Shown: positions 1-7,985 of the stretch, piece after piece
Layout of the letters: every line of letters begins with the position of its first letter
How positions within the stretch are numbered: the stretch's first letter is position 1
Source of the DNA: CAYGWX01 sp964353855 [NCBI: uncultured bacterium]
Lineage (GTDB): Bacteria; Edwardsbacteria; CAYGWX01
Assembly (NCBI GenBank): GCA_964353855.1
Contig: CAYGWX010000045.1
Coordinates: 1-19,863, forward strand
DNA: 19,863 bases
Reading direction: 5' to 3'
Translations under genes and position numbers: made by a program
Notes under the pieces: generated by a model
Told to the model about the DNA's origin: nothing
Seen by the model: the letters and a program-made list of their open reading frames with translations, nothing else
Database searches by the model: none

Positions 1-1
1 C

Positions 2-679
2 GGTTTTCTCCCCTACGGATGTGGGATGACTTCTGGGTGGCTCTACGGTCAGCTTGGAACATACGATATATCGGTAGAGACCGGAACAAGCTTTTTCCCC
101 CCTGCAGAGTCGATTGCTCTTGAGTGTCAGACAAATTATGCCGGGGCGGCCGTGCTTTTTAATCGCCCCTTCCGCTCCGGAATCACCGGTCATGTTCGGG
201 ATTCATTGACTCTGCAGCCGCTCCAGGCGGTGGTTGAAGTAAACGGTCTTACCGGGGACTCGATTGCCCCCCGTTTCAGCGATTCTCTTTTCGGCAGATA
301 CTATCGTTTCCTATGGGATAGCGCCTTTTCGTTAACCTTTTCTAAGCAAGGATATCTCTCTAAAACGTTCACTGGAGTTGCGGTGACCTCGGATTCGTTA
401 ACCGAACTGGAAGTGCTGTTGGCCCGGGTTACGGGTGTGGAGGATTCTCCAAGCCATGAGTCGCAAGTTACGAATTACGTGGTTTCCCCCAATCCATTTG
501 TCTCTTATGCGAGGCTTCCCGGTCATGAGGCTGGCCTTTTCTCCCTCTACGACATCTCCGGCCGTAAAGTTGGAACCTACAAAGGTGTCCGGGTCGGGGA
601 GGGGCTCTCCGCCGGGGTCTACTTCCTCTGTCCTGAGGGCGGGGGCGCTAAACCCCTTAGGGTTGTTAAGGTTAGATAA
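2..679 (+). CDS. Secreted M14 zinc carboxypeptidase, 3' part, with C-terminal sorting domain
   Basis: The frame is open to the left edge of the window, so this is the 3' end of a longer gene and the ATG at 26 is not its start. The visible N-terminal part (G-M-T-S-G-W-L-Y-G then T-Y-D-I-S-V-E-T-G) matches the end of the M14 catalytic fold; the Glu encoded at 77-79 sits where the general-base Glu of carboxypeptidase A lies. The zinc-binding HxxE and later His would be upstream. Next comes a carboxypeptidase-regulatory-like beta domain (starting ITGHVRDSLTLQPL), then a linker and a type-A-like sorting domain (VSPNPF, YDISGRKV, SAGVYFL, ending KVR). Such proteins are exported and cut peptides from the C-terminus. 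Its GC content is visibly lower than that of the following genes (32 of 60 bases at 241-300). Family assignment is fairly secure; substrate is unknown. Confidence 0.8.
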   Translation, partial: GFLPYGCGMTSGWLYGQLGTYDISVETGTSFFPPAESIALECQTNYAGAAVLFNRPFRSGITGHVRDSLTLQPLQAVVEVNGLTGDSIAPRFSDSLFGRYYRFLWDSAFSLTFSKQGYLSKTFTGVAVTSDSLTELEVLLARVTGVEDSPSHESQVTNYVVSPNPFVSYARLPGHEAGLFSLYDISGRKVGTYKGVRVGEGLSAGVYFLCPEGGGAKPLRVVKVR

Positions 680-706
680 GCCCATTCCGATATTCGGGTC
701 TGAAAC

Positions 707-734
707 AGGGGGCGAACCGTGGGCGCCCCTTTTC
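707..734 (+). terminator. Candidate intrinsic terminator after the M14 gene
   Basis: A GC stem (GGGGCG at 709-714 with CGCCCC at 724-729, extended by a G-U and an A-U pair) closes a 9-nt loop and runs into TTTTCT. It lies 28 bp after the M14 stop codon on the same strand, where a terminator would be expected. The T-run is short, so efficiency is uncertain. Confidence 0.5.
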
Positions 735-800
735 TGTGCCGGTGAGCCTCTCTGGGGGTGGTCCCGGAGTGCTCCACGGGTGGGCGTTTAATGGGCGTGC

Positions 801-847
801 AAGCGTAGTTGAAGCGTACTTGAAGCCTGCTTGAAGCGGACTTGAAG
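801..847. repeat. Four tandem 11-bp direct repeats
   Basis: The units AAGCGTAGTTG, AAGCGTACTTG, AAGCCTGCTTG and AAGCGGACTTG follow one another without a gap, plus a partial fifth AAG. The AAGC and TTG parts are constant and the middle varies. The period is close to one turn of the DNA helix, and 11 is not a multiple of 3. No supported reading frame covers the array. It lies in the gene-free region between the M14 gene and the tRNA promoter. Its function is unknown: it could be a phased protein-binding array or a slippage product. Confidence 0.75.
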
Positions 848-864
848 ACGTGAGAGGTAGGCTT

Positions 865-891
865 CTTCCCTCCCCCGAAGGGGGAGGGAAG
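865..891. terminator. Perfect 12-bp polypyrimidine/polypurine hairpin, terminator-like
   Basis: The 12-base arm CTTCCCTCCCCC at 865-876 is exactly complementary to the arm at 880-891, with a GAA loop. It is followed on the + strand by GTTTTGGG. A stem this perfect is unlikely by chance, but the T-run after it is only four bases. It may be a second terminator separating the M14 gene from the tRNA-tig unit, or a structural element. Confidence 0.45.
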
Positions 892-903
892 GTTTTGGGT
901 TCA

Positions 904-931
904 GGGGTCTCTGGGAGGAGGGGTAAGGGGG
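904..931 (+). other. G-run cluster, possible G-quadruplex
   Basis: Four runs of three or more G (904-907, 913-915, 920-923, 927-931) are separated by loops of 5, 4 and 3 bases, which satisfies the usual G-quadruplex pattern on the + strand. It lies in the same gene-free region, 13 bp after the perfect hairpin. Folding is not shown by sequence alone, and GC-rich DNA yields such patterns at some rate. The rest of 932-1079 shows nothing I can support. Confidence 0.35.
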
Positions 932-1079
932 TTTTCCATGCCCTCCTGGGGTTCCGGCTCAGGGAGGGGCCTCTTTGGGTTTTCTAAGGGCGTTCTGGAG
1001 AAGGTTTGTGGGTCCGAGAACGGCTCTTGTTGTTTTGCCGTCTAACCGGCTTCCGCCTATCGGACGGCGATCGGAGCCC

Positions 1080-1108
1080 TTGACTTTACCGGCATTTCAT
1101 TGTATCAT
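1080..1108 (+). promoter_or_regulatory. Sigma-70-type promoter for the tRNA-Leu gene
   Basis: TTGACT (1080-1085) and TATCAT (1103-1108) are separated by exactly 17 bp and differ from the consensus boxes by one base each. The predicted start, about 1114-1116, is a few bases ahead of the mature tRNA end at 1122. The region is locally AT-rich in a GC-rich context. Because tig begins 37 bp after the tRNA with no visible terminator between, the transcript may continue into tig-clpP-clpX. Confidence 0.8.
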
Positions 1109-1121
1109 ATTGGGTTGGCTT

Positions 1122-1208
1122 GCGAGAGTGGCGGAACTGGCAGACGCGCGAGACTTAGGATCTCGTCCCTTTCAAGGGATGGGGGTTCAAATCCCCCCTC
1201 TCGCACCA
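1122..1208 (+). tRNA. tRNA-Leu (anticodon UAG)
   Basis: The acceptor stem GCGAGAG (1122-1128) pairs with CTCTCGC (1198-1204), followed by discriminator A and an encoded CCA (1206-1208). The anticodon stem CGAGA/TCTCG (1149-1153, 1161-1165) encloses the loop CTTAGGA, giving anticodon UAG at 1156-1158, which reads CUN leucine codons. A long variable arm (1166-1180) marks it as a class II tRNA, as expected for leucine. The T arm has a five-G/five-C stem around TTCAAAT. All expected parts are present, so it should be functional. Confidence 0.97.
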
Positions 1209-1245
1209 GGTGATCAGAAAAAAAGTAAAACTAATTGAGGGTTAG

Positions 1246-2571
1246 GTGAAGGTAGAAATTCAGGAAACCAAGAGCTACGAGCGCCGGCTCGAGGTAGAGG
1301 TGCCGGCCGAACGCGTGCAGGAAGAAGTGGAGCACCACTACCGGAATTACGCCGGAAAGGTAAACATCCCGGGGTTCCGCAAGGGGAAGGTCCCGCGGGA
1401 GATATTGAAGGCCCGCTTCGGGCCGGCCATCGAGCAGGAGGCCGTGGACGACCTCATCCCCAAGGTCTACAAGGAGGTCATTGCCGAACGGGAACTTCAC
1501 CCGGTGAACGAGGCCGAGCTGGAGGAGGTCAAGCGCACCGAGGAGGGATCCCTCCGGTTCAGCCTGCTGTTCGAGGTCGTGCCCGCACTCGAGCTCAAGC
1601 CCTACCGCGGGCTCGTGCTCTACAAGCACCTTCACCACGTCACCCCGCAGGATGTGGAGGGCGTCCTGGCCCAGATGCACGAATCCAAGGCGACCTTCGC
1701 TCCGGTGGAGCGGCCCGCCGTGCGGGGCGACCAGCTCCTCGTCGACCTCACGCCCCGGGACGAATCCGGCCGGGCGAACGAAACCAAGAAGATGGCCAAT
1801 GTGCCCATCGAGCTGGGGAGCGAGGGTCTGCTTCCGGAGTTCAATGAGAAGCTGGAGGGCCTTTCCCCCGGCCAGGAGGCCGAGGTCGAGGTGCATTATC
1901 CCGGGGACTTCCGGGAGCCGGACCTGGCCGGCAGGACCGTGGCCTATCAGGCCGCGGTGCGCGAGGTGAAGGAGAAGCACCTTCCGCCATTGGATGACGC
2001 CCTGGCCAAGGACCTCGGCGCCGAGACCCTGGAGGCCTTGAAAGCTCAGGTCGACAAGGACCTCCGGGACCAGATGGAGCGCCGCTCCCAGGCCGACCTG
2101 GAGGCCCAGGCCATCGGGTTGGTCATCAAGGAGAACCCCGTCGAGGTTCCGGAGTCCATGCTCAAAAACTTCCTCTCCAGCATCGCCGAGGACATGAAAA
2201 AGCGGGTCCCGCCGGAGAAATACGACGAGGCCAAGGTCAAAGAGGAGAACCGGGAGCAGGCCCTCTGGCTCCTCCGCAGGACCCTGGTCGAAGACGAGAT
2301 CGCTCGGCGGGAGGCCCTCGAGCCCGCCGAGGAGGAGACGAGGGAGCGGATCGAACGCTACGCGACCTTGGCCCCCAAGCAGGCCGAGGCCATCCGCGCC
2401 TCCTATGCCAAGCGCCGCAACCGCCGCCGCCTGGAGGATGAGCTCCGCGAGGAAAAGGTTCTCCAGTTCCTGGTCCGGGAGGCCGAGGTCAAATCCGAAT
2501 TGGAGATGCCCGGGCCGAAGATCCTGTCCCCGGCCGAGGAGGGCAAAATCGTCAAACCCTATAAGACCTGA
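1246..2571 (+). CDS. tig: Trigger factor, ribosome-associated chaperone / peptidyl-prolyl isomerase
   Basis: Trigger factor binds the ribosome at the exit tunnel and shields emerging chains. The N-terminal ribosome-binding domain carries the signature loop GFRKGKVPR at residues 43-51. A FKBP-like isomerase domain follows (roughly residues 150-240; VRGDQLLVDL, IELGSEGLLPEFNEKLEG), then a long helical, charged C-terminal chaperone domain. At 441 residues it is close to the family norm (about 430-450). The start is GTG at 1246, preceded by GAGGG at 1237-1241; the protein then opens with KVEIQE, typical of the family. It stands 37 bp after tRNA-Leu and probably shares its promoter, and it precedes clpP and clpX in the order common in many bacteria. 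Confidence 0.96.
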   Translation: MKVEIQETKSYERRLEVEVPAERVQEEVEHHYRNYAGKVNIPGFRKGKVPREILKARFGPAIEQEAVDDLIPKVYKEVIAERELHPVNEAELEEVKRTEEGSLRFSLLFEVVPALELKPYRGLVLYKHLHHVTPQDVEGVLAQMHESKATFAPVERPAVRGDQLLVDLTPRDESGRANETKKMANVPIELGSEGLLPEFNEKLEGLSPGQEAEVEVHYPGDFREPDLAGRTVAYQAAVREVKEKHLPPLDDALAKDLGAETLEALKAQVDKDLRDQMERRSQADLEAQAIGLVIKENPVEVPESMLKNFLSSIAEDMKKRVPPEKYDEAKVKEENREQALWLLRRTLVEDEIARREALEPAEEETRERIERYATLAPKQAEAIRASYAKRRNRRRLEDELREEKVLQFLVREAEVKSELEMPGPKILSPAEEGKIVKPYKT

Positions 2572-2637
2572 TTTTAGATTTTGGGTTTTGGATTATTGAA
2601 TTCCATATTCCAAAATCCGCATTCCAAAATCCAAAAT
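2572..2637. repeat. Imperfect AT-rich inverted repeat of simple words between tig and clpP
   Basis: The left part is built from ATTTTAG, ATTTTGGG and TTTTGGATT words. The right part carries the complementary words (ATTCCAAAATCC twice, then CCAAAAT). The arms pair imperfectly over about 30 bases around a centre near 2610. The stretch is much more AT-rich than both flanking genes. It could fold in the intercistronic mRNA and tune the tig/clpP ratio, or be a dispersed palindromic repeat. It lies before the clpP ribosome-binding site. Confidence 0.6.
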
Positions 2638-2649
2638 GAAGGAGAAAAT

Positions 2650-3273
2650 ATGCTAAAGAATCTGGTTCCCATCGTCATCGAGCAGAGCGGAAGGGGGGAG
2701 CGGGCCTACGACATCTATTCCCGCCTGCTGCGCGACCGCATCATCTTCATCGGCACGCCAATCGACGACATCATCGCCAACCTGGTCATCGCCCAGCTCC
2801 TGTTCCTGGAATCCGAGGACCCGGAGAAGGACATCTACCTCTACGTGCACAGCCCGGGGGGCATCGTGACCGCGGGACTCGCCATCTACGACACGATGCA
2901 GTACATCAAGCCCCAGATCTCCACGATCTGCATGGGCATGGCGGCCTCGATGGGAACGATCCTCCTGGCCGCGGGCACCAAGGGCAAGCGGTCGGCCCTG
3001 CCTCACGCCCGCATCCACATCCACCAGCCCCTGGGCGGGGTCTCGGGCCAGGTCGCGGACATCGAGATCCACGCTAAGGAGTACCTGAAGGTGCGCCAGC
3101 GCCTGAACGAGATCATGGCCTACCACACCGGCCAGCCTGTCGAGCGCATCGAGAAGGACACCGACCGGGACTTCTATATGTCCGCGGAGGAGGCCAAGGA
3201 ATACGGGATCATCGACGAGGTCATCGCCAAGAGGGGGGCCGGGGGGACCGGGGGAGTGGGGGCGGACAAATGA
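2650..3273 (+). CDS. clpP: ATP-dependent Clp protease proteolytic subunit
   Basis: ClpP is the serine-protease barrel of the ClpXP machine, degrading unfolded or tagged proteins fed by ClpX. The catalytic triad is visible: Ser100 in GMAASMG, His125 in RIHIHQP and Asp174 in DTDRDFYM. Each is offset by three residues from E. coli Ser97, His122 and Asp171. The protein is 207 residues, normal for the family. I place the start at ATG 2650 because GAAGGAG (2638-2644) lies at the right distance and the protein then begins [13 protein letters not shown] longer upstream frame from 2581 would begin inside the AT-rich repeat. The C-terminal tail is Gly-rich (GAGGTGGVG). Its stop codon overlaps the clpX start (ATGA), suggesting coupled translation. 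Confidence 0.97.
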   Translation: MLKNLVPIVIEQSGRGERAYDIYSRLLRDRIIFIGTPIDDIIANLVIAQLLFLESEDPEKDIYLYVHSPGGIVTAGLAIYDTMQYIKPQISTICMGMAASMGTILLAAGTKGKRSALPHARIHIHQPLGGVSGQVADIEIHAKEYLKVRQRLNEIMAYHTGQPVERIEKDTDRDFYMSAEEAKEYGIIDEVIAKRGAGGTGGVGADK

Positions 3274-4529
3274 TCGTCCGGCCCACGGAGCGCTCCTGCT
3301 CCTTCTGCGGCAAGCGGGAGAGCCAGGTCCAGAAGCTCGTGGACTCCAGGGCCGGGGCGATGATCTGCGACGAGTGCATCCAGCTCTGCTTCAAGATGAT
3401 CGCGGAGAAGCCCCCGGCCTCCCGCCTGGGCGGAAAGGGACGGGCCGGCATCAGGCTCCCCAAGCCGGGGGAGATCAAGGCCGCCCTGGACGAGTACGTC
3501 ATCGGGCAGGAGAAGGCCAAGCGGATCCTGTCGGTCGCGGTGTACAACCATTACAAGCGCATCCTCTGGGTCCCGCTGGAAAATGGGCGGGACGATGTGG
3601 AGCTGGAGAAATCCAACATCATGCTCATCGGCCCGACCGGGACGGGCAAGACGCTTCTCGCCCAGACCCTGGCCAAGCTCCTGGAGGTGCCCTTCGCCAT
3701 CGCTGACGCCACCACGCTCACCGAGGCCGGCTATGTGGGCGAGGACGTGGAGAACATCCTGACCCGGCTCCTGGCCGCGGCGGAATACGACCTGGAACGG
3801 GCCCAGAAGGGAATCATCTACATCGACGAGATAGACAAGATCTCGCGCAAGTCCGAGACCCCGTCCATCACGCGGGACGTCTCCGGCGAGGGCGTCCAGC
3901 AGGCCCTCTTGAAGATGCTGGAGGGCACGGTGGCCAACGTCCCGCCGCAAGGAGGGAGGAAGCATCCCGAGCAGCCCTTCATCCAGGTGAACACGCGGAA
4001 CATCCTGTTCATCTGCGGGGGGGCGTTCGCCGGCCTGGAGAAGATCATCGAACGCCGGATGGGCCAGAAAACCGTGGGGTTCAAGGCCGACCTTTCTCTT
4101 CGCAAGAAGTGGGAGATCAGCCAGGTCCTGGCCAAGGTGGAGCCCGAGGACCTCCTGTCCTACGGCCTGATCCCGGAGCTAGTCGGTCGTCTCCCGGTGG
4201 TGTGCACCCTGGGCGAGCTGGACGAGGAGGCCCTAATCCGCATCCTGACCGAGCCCCGGAACGCCCTGGTCAAACAGTACCAGAAGTATTTCGAGATGGA
4301 GGGGGTCCGGCTCAACTTTACCCCGGAGGCCTTGAAGGCGACGGCCGAAGTCGCCCTGAAAAGAGGAAGCGGGGCCCGGGGGCTCCGTGCCGTCCTGGAG
4401 GAGGCGATGCTGGAGATCATGTACCAACTCCCGACGCGGAGGGGAATCCGGGAGTGCCGCATCACCGAGCAGGCGGTCCGGGAAGGCGAGGAGCCGGAGT
4501 ACTTATACGAGGAAAGAAAGCGGGCCTGA
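3270..4529 (+). CDS. clpX: ATP-dependent Clp protease ATP-binding subunit ClpX
   Basis: ClpX is an AAA+ hexamer that recognises, unfolds and threads substrates into ClpP. In order: a four-Cys zinc-binding domain (Cys10, Cys13, Cys33, Cys36), Walker A GPTGTGKT at 121-128, pore loop GYVG at 154-157, Walker B IIYIDEID at 182-189, the conserved [13 protein letters not shown] segment, the ClpP-docking tripeptide VGF at 269-271 (usually IGF or LGF), and the arginine-finger region PELVGRLP around 303-309. At 419 residues it is full length. The ATG overlaps the clpP stop by 4 bp and there is no clear ribosome-binding site, so it is probably translated by coupling. lon, a frequent neighbour in other genomes, is not here; purA follows instead. 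Confidence 0.97.
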   Translation: MIVRPTERSCSFCGKRESQVQKLVDSRAGAMICDECIQLCFKMIAEKPPASRLGGKGRAGIRLPKPGEIKAALDEYVIGQEKAKRILSVAVYNHYKRILWVPLENGRDDVELEKSNIMLIGPTGTGKTLLAQTLAKLLEVPFAIADATTLTEAGYVGEDVENILTRLLAAAEYDLERAQKGIIYIDEIDKISRKSETPSITRDVSGEGVQQALLKMLEGTVANVPPQGGRKHPEQPFIQVNTRNILFICGGAFAGLEKIIERRMGQKTVGFKADLSLRKKWEISQVLAKVEPEDLLSYGLIPELVGRLPVVCTLGELDEEALIRILTEPRNALVKQYQKYFEMEGVRLNFTPEALKATAEVALKRGSGARGLRAVLEEAMLEIMYQLPTRRGIRECRITEQAVREGEEPEYLYEERKRA

Positions 4530-4578
4530 GGCCCCTGGAGGATTGAATTGAAACTGCTATCAATAGAAAGAGCCAGCC

Positions 4579-5859
4579 ATGCCTAACACGGTGGTCGTCG
4601 GCGCACAGTGGGGGGACGAGGGGAAGGGGCGGATCGTGGACCTCCTGGCCGAGCAGGCCGACCTGGTCTGCCGCTTCCAGGGCGGGGCGAACGCCGGACA
4701 CACGATCAAGGTCGGGGAAGACGAGTTCGTCCTGCACCTCGTGCCCTCCGGGGCTCTCTATCCCGGCAAGCTCTGCCTGATCGGGAACGGGGTGGCGCTG
4801 GACCCCAGGGCTCTTCTCGAGGAGATCCGAGGTCTGGAGAAGCGCGGGATTCGGGTCAAGGGGCGGCTCTTCGTCTCCGGCCTCTGCCACCTCACGCTTC
4901 CCTATCACCGTCTGCTGGACGAGGCCAAGGAGCACGCCCGGGACGCGAAGAAGATCGGAACCACGCACAAGGGCATCGGACCGACCTACGAGGACAAGAT
5001 AGGCCGTGTGGGCATCCGGCTCGCGGACCTGTTCGAGCCCAGGGCCTTCGGAGAGAAGGTGCGGGCGAACCTGCGGGAGAAATCCTTCCTCCTTTCCAGG
5101 CTTTACAAATGGAAAGGGGTTTCCGCGGAGAGTATTATCAAAGGCTACGCCCGCTTTCGGCCCAAGCTTAAAAGATACTTAGCGGACACCTCGGGGATGC
5201 TGGCCACGGCGATCACCCAGGGAAAGAGCGTGCTCTTCGAAGGATCGCAGGGGACGTTTCTGGATGTGGATTTCGGGACCTATCCCTTTGTGACCGCCTC
5301 CAACACCATCGCGGGCGGGGCATGCACCGGAAGCGGGGTGGGGCCGAAGGCGATTCACTCCGTGCTGGGCGTGGCCAAGGCCTACACCACCCGGGTGGGG
5401 GCCGGACCATTCCCCACCGAATTCCCCGGGGCCCAGGCCGAGGAGCTGCGCCGGAGGGGGAACGAGTTCGGGGCCACGACCGGAAGGCCGCGGCGTTGCG
5501 GCTGGTTTGACGCGGTGATGGTGCGCCACGCCGTGCGGGTGAACGGAATGGATTCCCTGGCGATCACCAAGCTGGACGTGCTGGACGAGATGGTGAAGGT
5601 CAAGGTCTGTACGGGGTACAAGTATAAAGGCCGCATCCTTCGCGATTACCCGATGGCGACCTCCATTCTGGAAAAATGCCAGCCGGTCTACGAGGAGCTC
5701 CGCGGATGGCACAAGCCCACGCGCGGGGTGCGGAACTGGTTCGACCTGCCGGTCCCGGCACGCTACTATCTGGAGAAGATTTCCGAGCAGGTGGAGGCCA
5801 AGATCTCCATCGTGTCCGTAGGCTCGGGGCGCGAGGAGACCATCCGGGTGACGCGATGA
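4579..5859 (+). CDS. purA: Adenylosuccinate synthetase
   Basis: PurA joins IMP and aspartate using GTP to form adenylosuccinate, the first committed step from IMP to AMP. The GTP-binding motif QWGDEGKGRIVD is at residues 10-21. Catalytic Asp13 and His41 (in NAGHT) fall at the same positions as in E. coli. Further family motifs are GTTHKGIGPTYEDK, SNTIAGGACTGSGVGP, RVGAGPFPTEF, GATTGRPRRCGWFD, TKLDVLD and the C-terminal VGSGREETI. It is 426 residues, the usual length. The ATG at 4579 starts MPNTVVVGAQWGDEG as expected, behind only a weak purine stretch (AGAAAGAG). It follows clpX by 49 bp, and its stop overlaps the next gene by 4 bp. Confidence 0.97.
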   Translation: MPNTVVVGAQWGDEGKGRIVDLLAEQADLVCRFQGGANAGHTIKVGEDEFVLHLVPSGALYPGKLCLIGNGVALDPRALLEEIRGLEKRGIRVKGRLFVSGLCHLTLPYHRLLDEAKEHARDAKKIGTTHKGIGPTYEDKIGRVGIRLADLFEPRAFGEKVRANLREKSFLLSRLYKWKGVSAESIIKGYARFRPKLKRYLADTSGMLATAITQGKSVLFEGSQGTFLDVDFGTYPFVTASNTIAGGACTGSGVGPKAIHSVLGVAKAYTTRVGAGPFPTEFPGAQAEELRRRGNEFGATTGRPRRCGWFDAVMVRHAVRVNGMDSLAITKLDVLDEMVKVKVCTGYKYKGRILRDYPMATSILEKCQPVYEELRGWHKPTRGVRNWFDLPVPARYYLEKISEQVEAKISIVSVGSGREETIRVTR

Positions 5860-7520
5860 AAGCCAAGGGAAAAGGGTCCAGGGTTCCGGGAGTCAAGGAT
5901 CCGAGGGGTACGGCCAAAGACACCGGGAGGGCTGAGGTCCTTCGGATGCAGCTCCGCATGCTTTCCCGCCTGGAGGAAATCGCGGGAAGCTCCCGGGATC
6001 CCTCCCAGATCCTGGACCAGGCCCTGGACCTTGTCCTGGACGTGACCACGAGCACGGCCGGAGCCATTTTCCTGGCCGACCAGGCCAAGCGGGTGCTCCG
6101 CTTCGAGGTGGTGGAGGGGGAGGGTACCAAGGGGTTCGCCGGGACGACCCTTCCCTTCGGCGAGGGCATCGTGGGCTGGGTGGTGAAGACCGGCATCCCC
6201 CAGTTGGTGAACGATGCCCGCTCCGGGCTCGGGGCCGGAAGCTACGTCCCGGACCGCACAGACTTCCCCATCCGCAAGGCTCTATGCGTGCCCCTCAAGA
6301 TCCGGCAGGAAGTCATCGGCGCCCTCGAGGTGGTGAACAAGGCCGGGGAAACCGACTACACCCAGGAGGATCTGGACATCTGCGAATTGTTCTCGTCGCG
6401 GATCTCGACGCTCCTGGAGAGCGCGCGGGCTTATGAAGAGGTCAAGGACAAGGCTCAGCGGATGGAGACCCTGGTCGAGACCACCTCGCTCCTCTCCTCC
6501 ACCCTGGACCTCACCAAGCTCCTGGAGCTCTTCATGAACCTGGCCAAGGAGGTCCTGGAGGCCGAGGCCTCCTCCATCTTCCGCATCGACGAGGAGACCC
6601 GGGAACTCTATTTCGAGGTCGCGACCGGGGAGCGGGGGCAGAAGGCCAAGGAGATCCGCGTGCCCTGGGGCAAGGGGATCGTGGGCGCGGTGGCCGAGCG
6701 CGGGGAGACGGTGTACGTGCCGGACGTCTCCCGGGACGAGCGCTGGTTCCCGGGCGTGGACCGGGGCTCGGGGTTCACCACGCACTCCATCATCGCGGTT
6801 CCCCTGAAGGTAAAGGGCAAGATCATCGGCGTGGCCGAGGTCCTGAACAAGAGCGGGGGGAGGAATTTCCCGGAGGAGGATGTGGAGCTTTTCGAGGCCA
6901 TCGCCGGGGAGGCCGCCGTGGCCATCGAGAACGCCCGGCTGTACCAGGACCTGGAGGAGCTCCTGACCGGGGCCATCCGTTCCGTGGTTCAGCTGATAGA
7001 CGCCAAAGACGATTACACGGCCGGGCACTCCGCCCGGGTCACCCAGTACAGCCTCCTGATCGCCGACGAGGTGGGCTACGCCGAGGAGGACCGGAAGCGG
7101 CTCCGGCTGGCGGCCCTATTGCACGACGTGGGCAAGATCGGGATGCCGGACGACATCCTGAAGAAGCCCGGAGCCCTGACCCCCGAGGAGTTCGCCGTGG
7201 TCAAGGAGCACCCCGGCCGGGGGGCGGATGCGATGAAGCCCATCAAGCAAATGGGGGCGATGATCCCGGCCATCCGCCACCACCACGAGCGCCTGGACGG
7301 GAAGGGATACCCGGACGGCCTGGGGAACGGCCGGGTTCCCCGGGACGCCCAGATCATCTGCGTGTGCGATGCCTACGATGCCATGACCTCGGACCGCCCT
7401 TACCGCAAGGGCATGCCGCGGGAGGTTGCCTTCGAACGTCTCCGCAAGGATGCGAACACCCAGTTCGCGCCGGAATTGGTGGAAGCGCTCATCCGGGCGC
7501 TCACCAAGCGGGAGGCCTAA
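5856..7520 (+). CDS. GAF-GAF-HD-GYP protein, probable cyclic-di-GMP phosphodiesterase
   Basis: A cytoplasmic sensor-effector of 554 residues. Two GAF domains come first (about residues 40-190 and 210-362; each has a GEGIVGW or GKGIVGA-type core and ends in a VVNKAG or VLNKSG strand). GAF domains bind small ligands such as cyclic nucleotides or sense redox state; the ligand here is unknown. The C-terminal HD-GYP domain (about 370-550) has HSARV, the metal-binding HD in LLHDVGKIG at 423-424, HHERLDGKGYP at 476-486 and CDAYDAMTSDRPYR, so it looks catalytically complete. HD-GYP enzymes linearise c-di-GMP and often hydrolyse it to GMP. I choose ATG 5856 because it overlaps the purA stop (ATGA); the open frame running back to 5676 is inside purA. 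Confidence 0.9.
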   Translation: MKAKGKGSRVPGVKDPRGTAKDTGRAEVLRMQLRMLSRLEEIAGSSRDPSQILDQALDLVLDVTTSTAGAIFLADQAKRVLRFEVVEGEGTKGFAGTTLPFGEGIVGWVVKTGIPQLVNDARSGLGAGSYVPDRTDFPIRKALCVPLKIRQEVIGALEVVNKAGETDYTQEDLDICELFSSRISTLLESARAYEEVKDKAQRMETLVETTSLLSSTLDLTKLLELFMNLAKEVLEAEASSIFRIDEETRELYFEVATGERGQKAKEIRVPWGKGIVGAVAERGETVYVPDVSRDERWFPGVDRGSGFTTHSIIAVPLKVKGKIIGVAEVLNKSGGRNFPEEDVELFEAIAGEAAVAIENARLYQDLEELLTGAIRSVVQLIDAKDDYTAGHSARVTQYSLLIADEVGYAEEDRKRLRLAALLHDVGKIGMPDDILKKPGALTPEEFAVVKEHPGRGADAMKPIKQMGAMIPAIRHHHERLDGKGYPDGLGNGRVPRDAQIICVCDAYDAMTSDRPYRKGMPREVAFERLRKDANTQFAPELVEALIRALTKREA

Positions 7521-7529
7521 GGAGTTTCC

Positions 7530-7958
7530 ATGACCCATGGATTTGTGCTGGCTGCCTCCGTGCTGGTGGCCCTGGTCTTCCACGGCCTGTCGGTGTACCG
7601 GATCGAATCCCTGCGGGAGAAAACCAAGGGCGTGATCCGGACGAGGCAGGACCTCCAGGCGGTCAAGGACGGGATCAGCCTCAACATGAGGATGGCCATC
7701 TATTACATCCTTTTCTGGCTTCTATTGATCGCGGTCCTCGTCGGGATGGTGGTCACGGCGATGATCGCGTTCCCGCAGGCCCTGATGGTCTTCTTCCTGT
7801 TCGGCGTCATCACCCTACCCATGGGGCTCATCGGGAAGCATTTCGAGAAGAAGATCCACTCTCTCAAGGTGGAATCCGGGGACCCTGCGCTCGCCGAGAC
7901 CTTTCAGCGCTATCTGGTCCAGTGGAAGGAGCCGCGTTTTCAACTACCCGAGGATTGA
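7530..7958 (+). CDS. Small membrane protein of unknown function, three predicted transmembrane helices
   Basis: I do not recognise this 142-residue protein. It has a hydrophobic N-terminal helix (about 3-22), a charged segment (23-54, with RIESLREKTKGVIRTRQ) that may be helical, two further hydrophobic helices (about 55-79 and 83-102) and a polar C-terminal tail. AAGGAG at 7519-7524 sits just before the ATG. It starts 9 bp after the HD-GYP stop and 27 bp before the cyclase gene, so it is probably co-transcribed with both. Position suggests a membrane partner of one of these signalling enzymes, but that is inference. Codon use resembles its neighbours, which supports a real gene. Confidence 0.75.
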   Translation: MTHGFVLAASVLVALVFHGLSVYRIESLREKTKGVIRTRQDLQAVKDGISLNMRMAIYYILFWLLLIAVLVGMVVTAMIAFPQALMVFFLFGVITLPMGLIGKHFEKKIHSLKVESGDPALAETFQRYLVQWKEPRFQLPED

Positions 7959-7985
7959 TCTTAGGAACGACGAGATGAGGAGGCT

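Noticed and set aside
801-847. The tandem 11-bp units as a CRISPR array
   Set aside because: Units are contiguous with no spacers and far shorter than CRISPR repeats; no cas genes are nearby.
1037-1068. GCCGT/ACGGC stem just before the tRNA promoter as a terminator
   Set aside because: It needs a bulge, has a long loop and no T-run on either strand.
975-1238. Short + strand frame running across the tRNA-Leu gene
   Set aside because: It overlaps a well-formed tRNA and its promoter, and the translation resembles no protein.
2581-2649. Upstream extension of clpP starting in the AT-rich repeat
   Set aside because: The ATG at 2650 has a proper ribosome-binding site and gives the usual ClpP N-terminus and catalytic numbering.
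3174-3965. Minus-strand frame opposite the clpP-clpX junction
   Set aside because: It is a shadow of two strongly conserved genes and has no domain of its own.
5676-5855. Upstream extension of the HD-GYP gene inside purA
   Set aside because: The added residues are an out-of-frame reading of purA; the ATGA overlap at 5856 is the typical coupled start.
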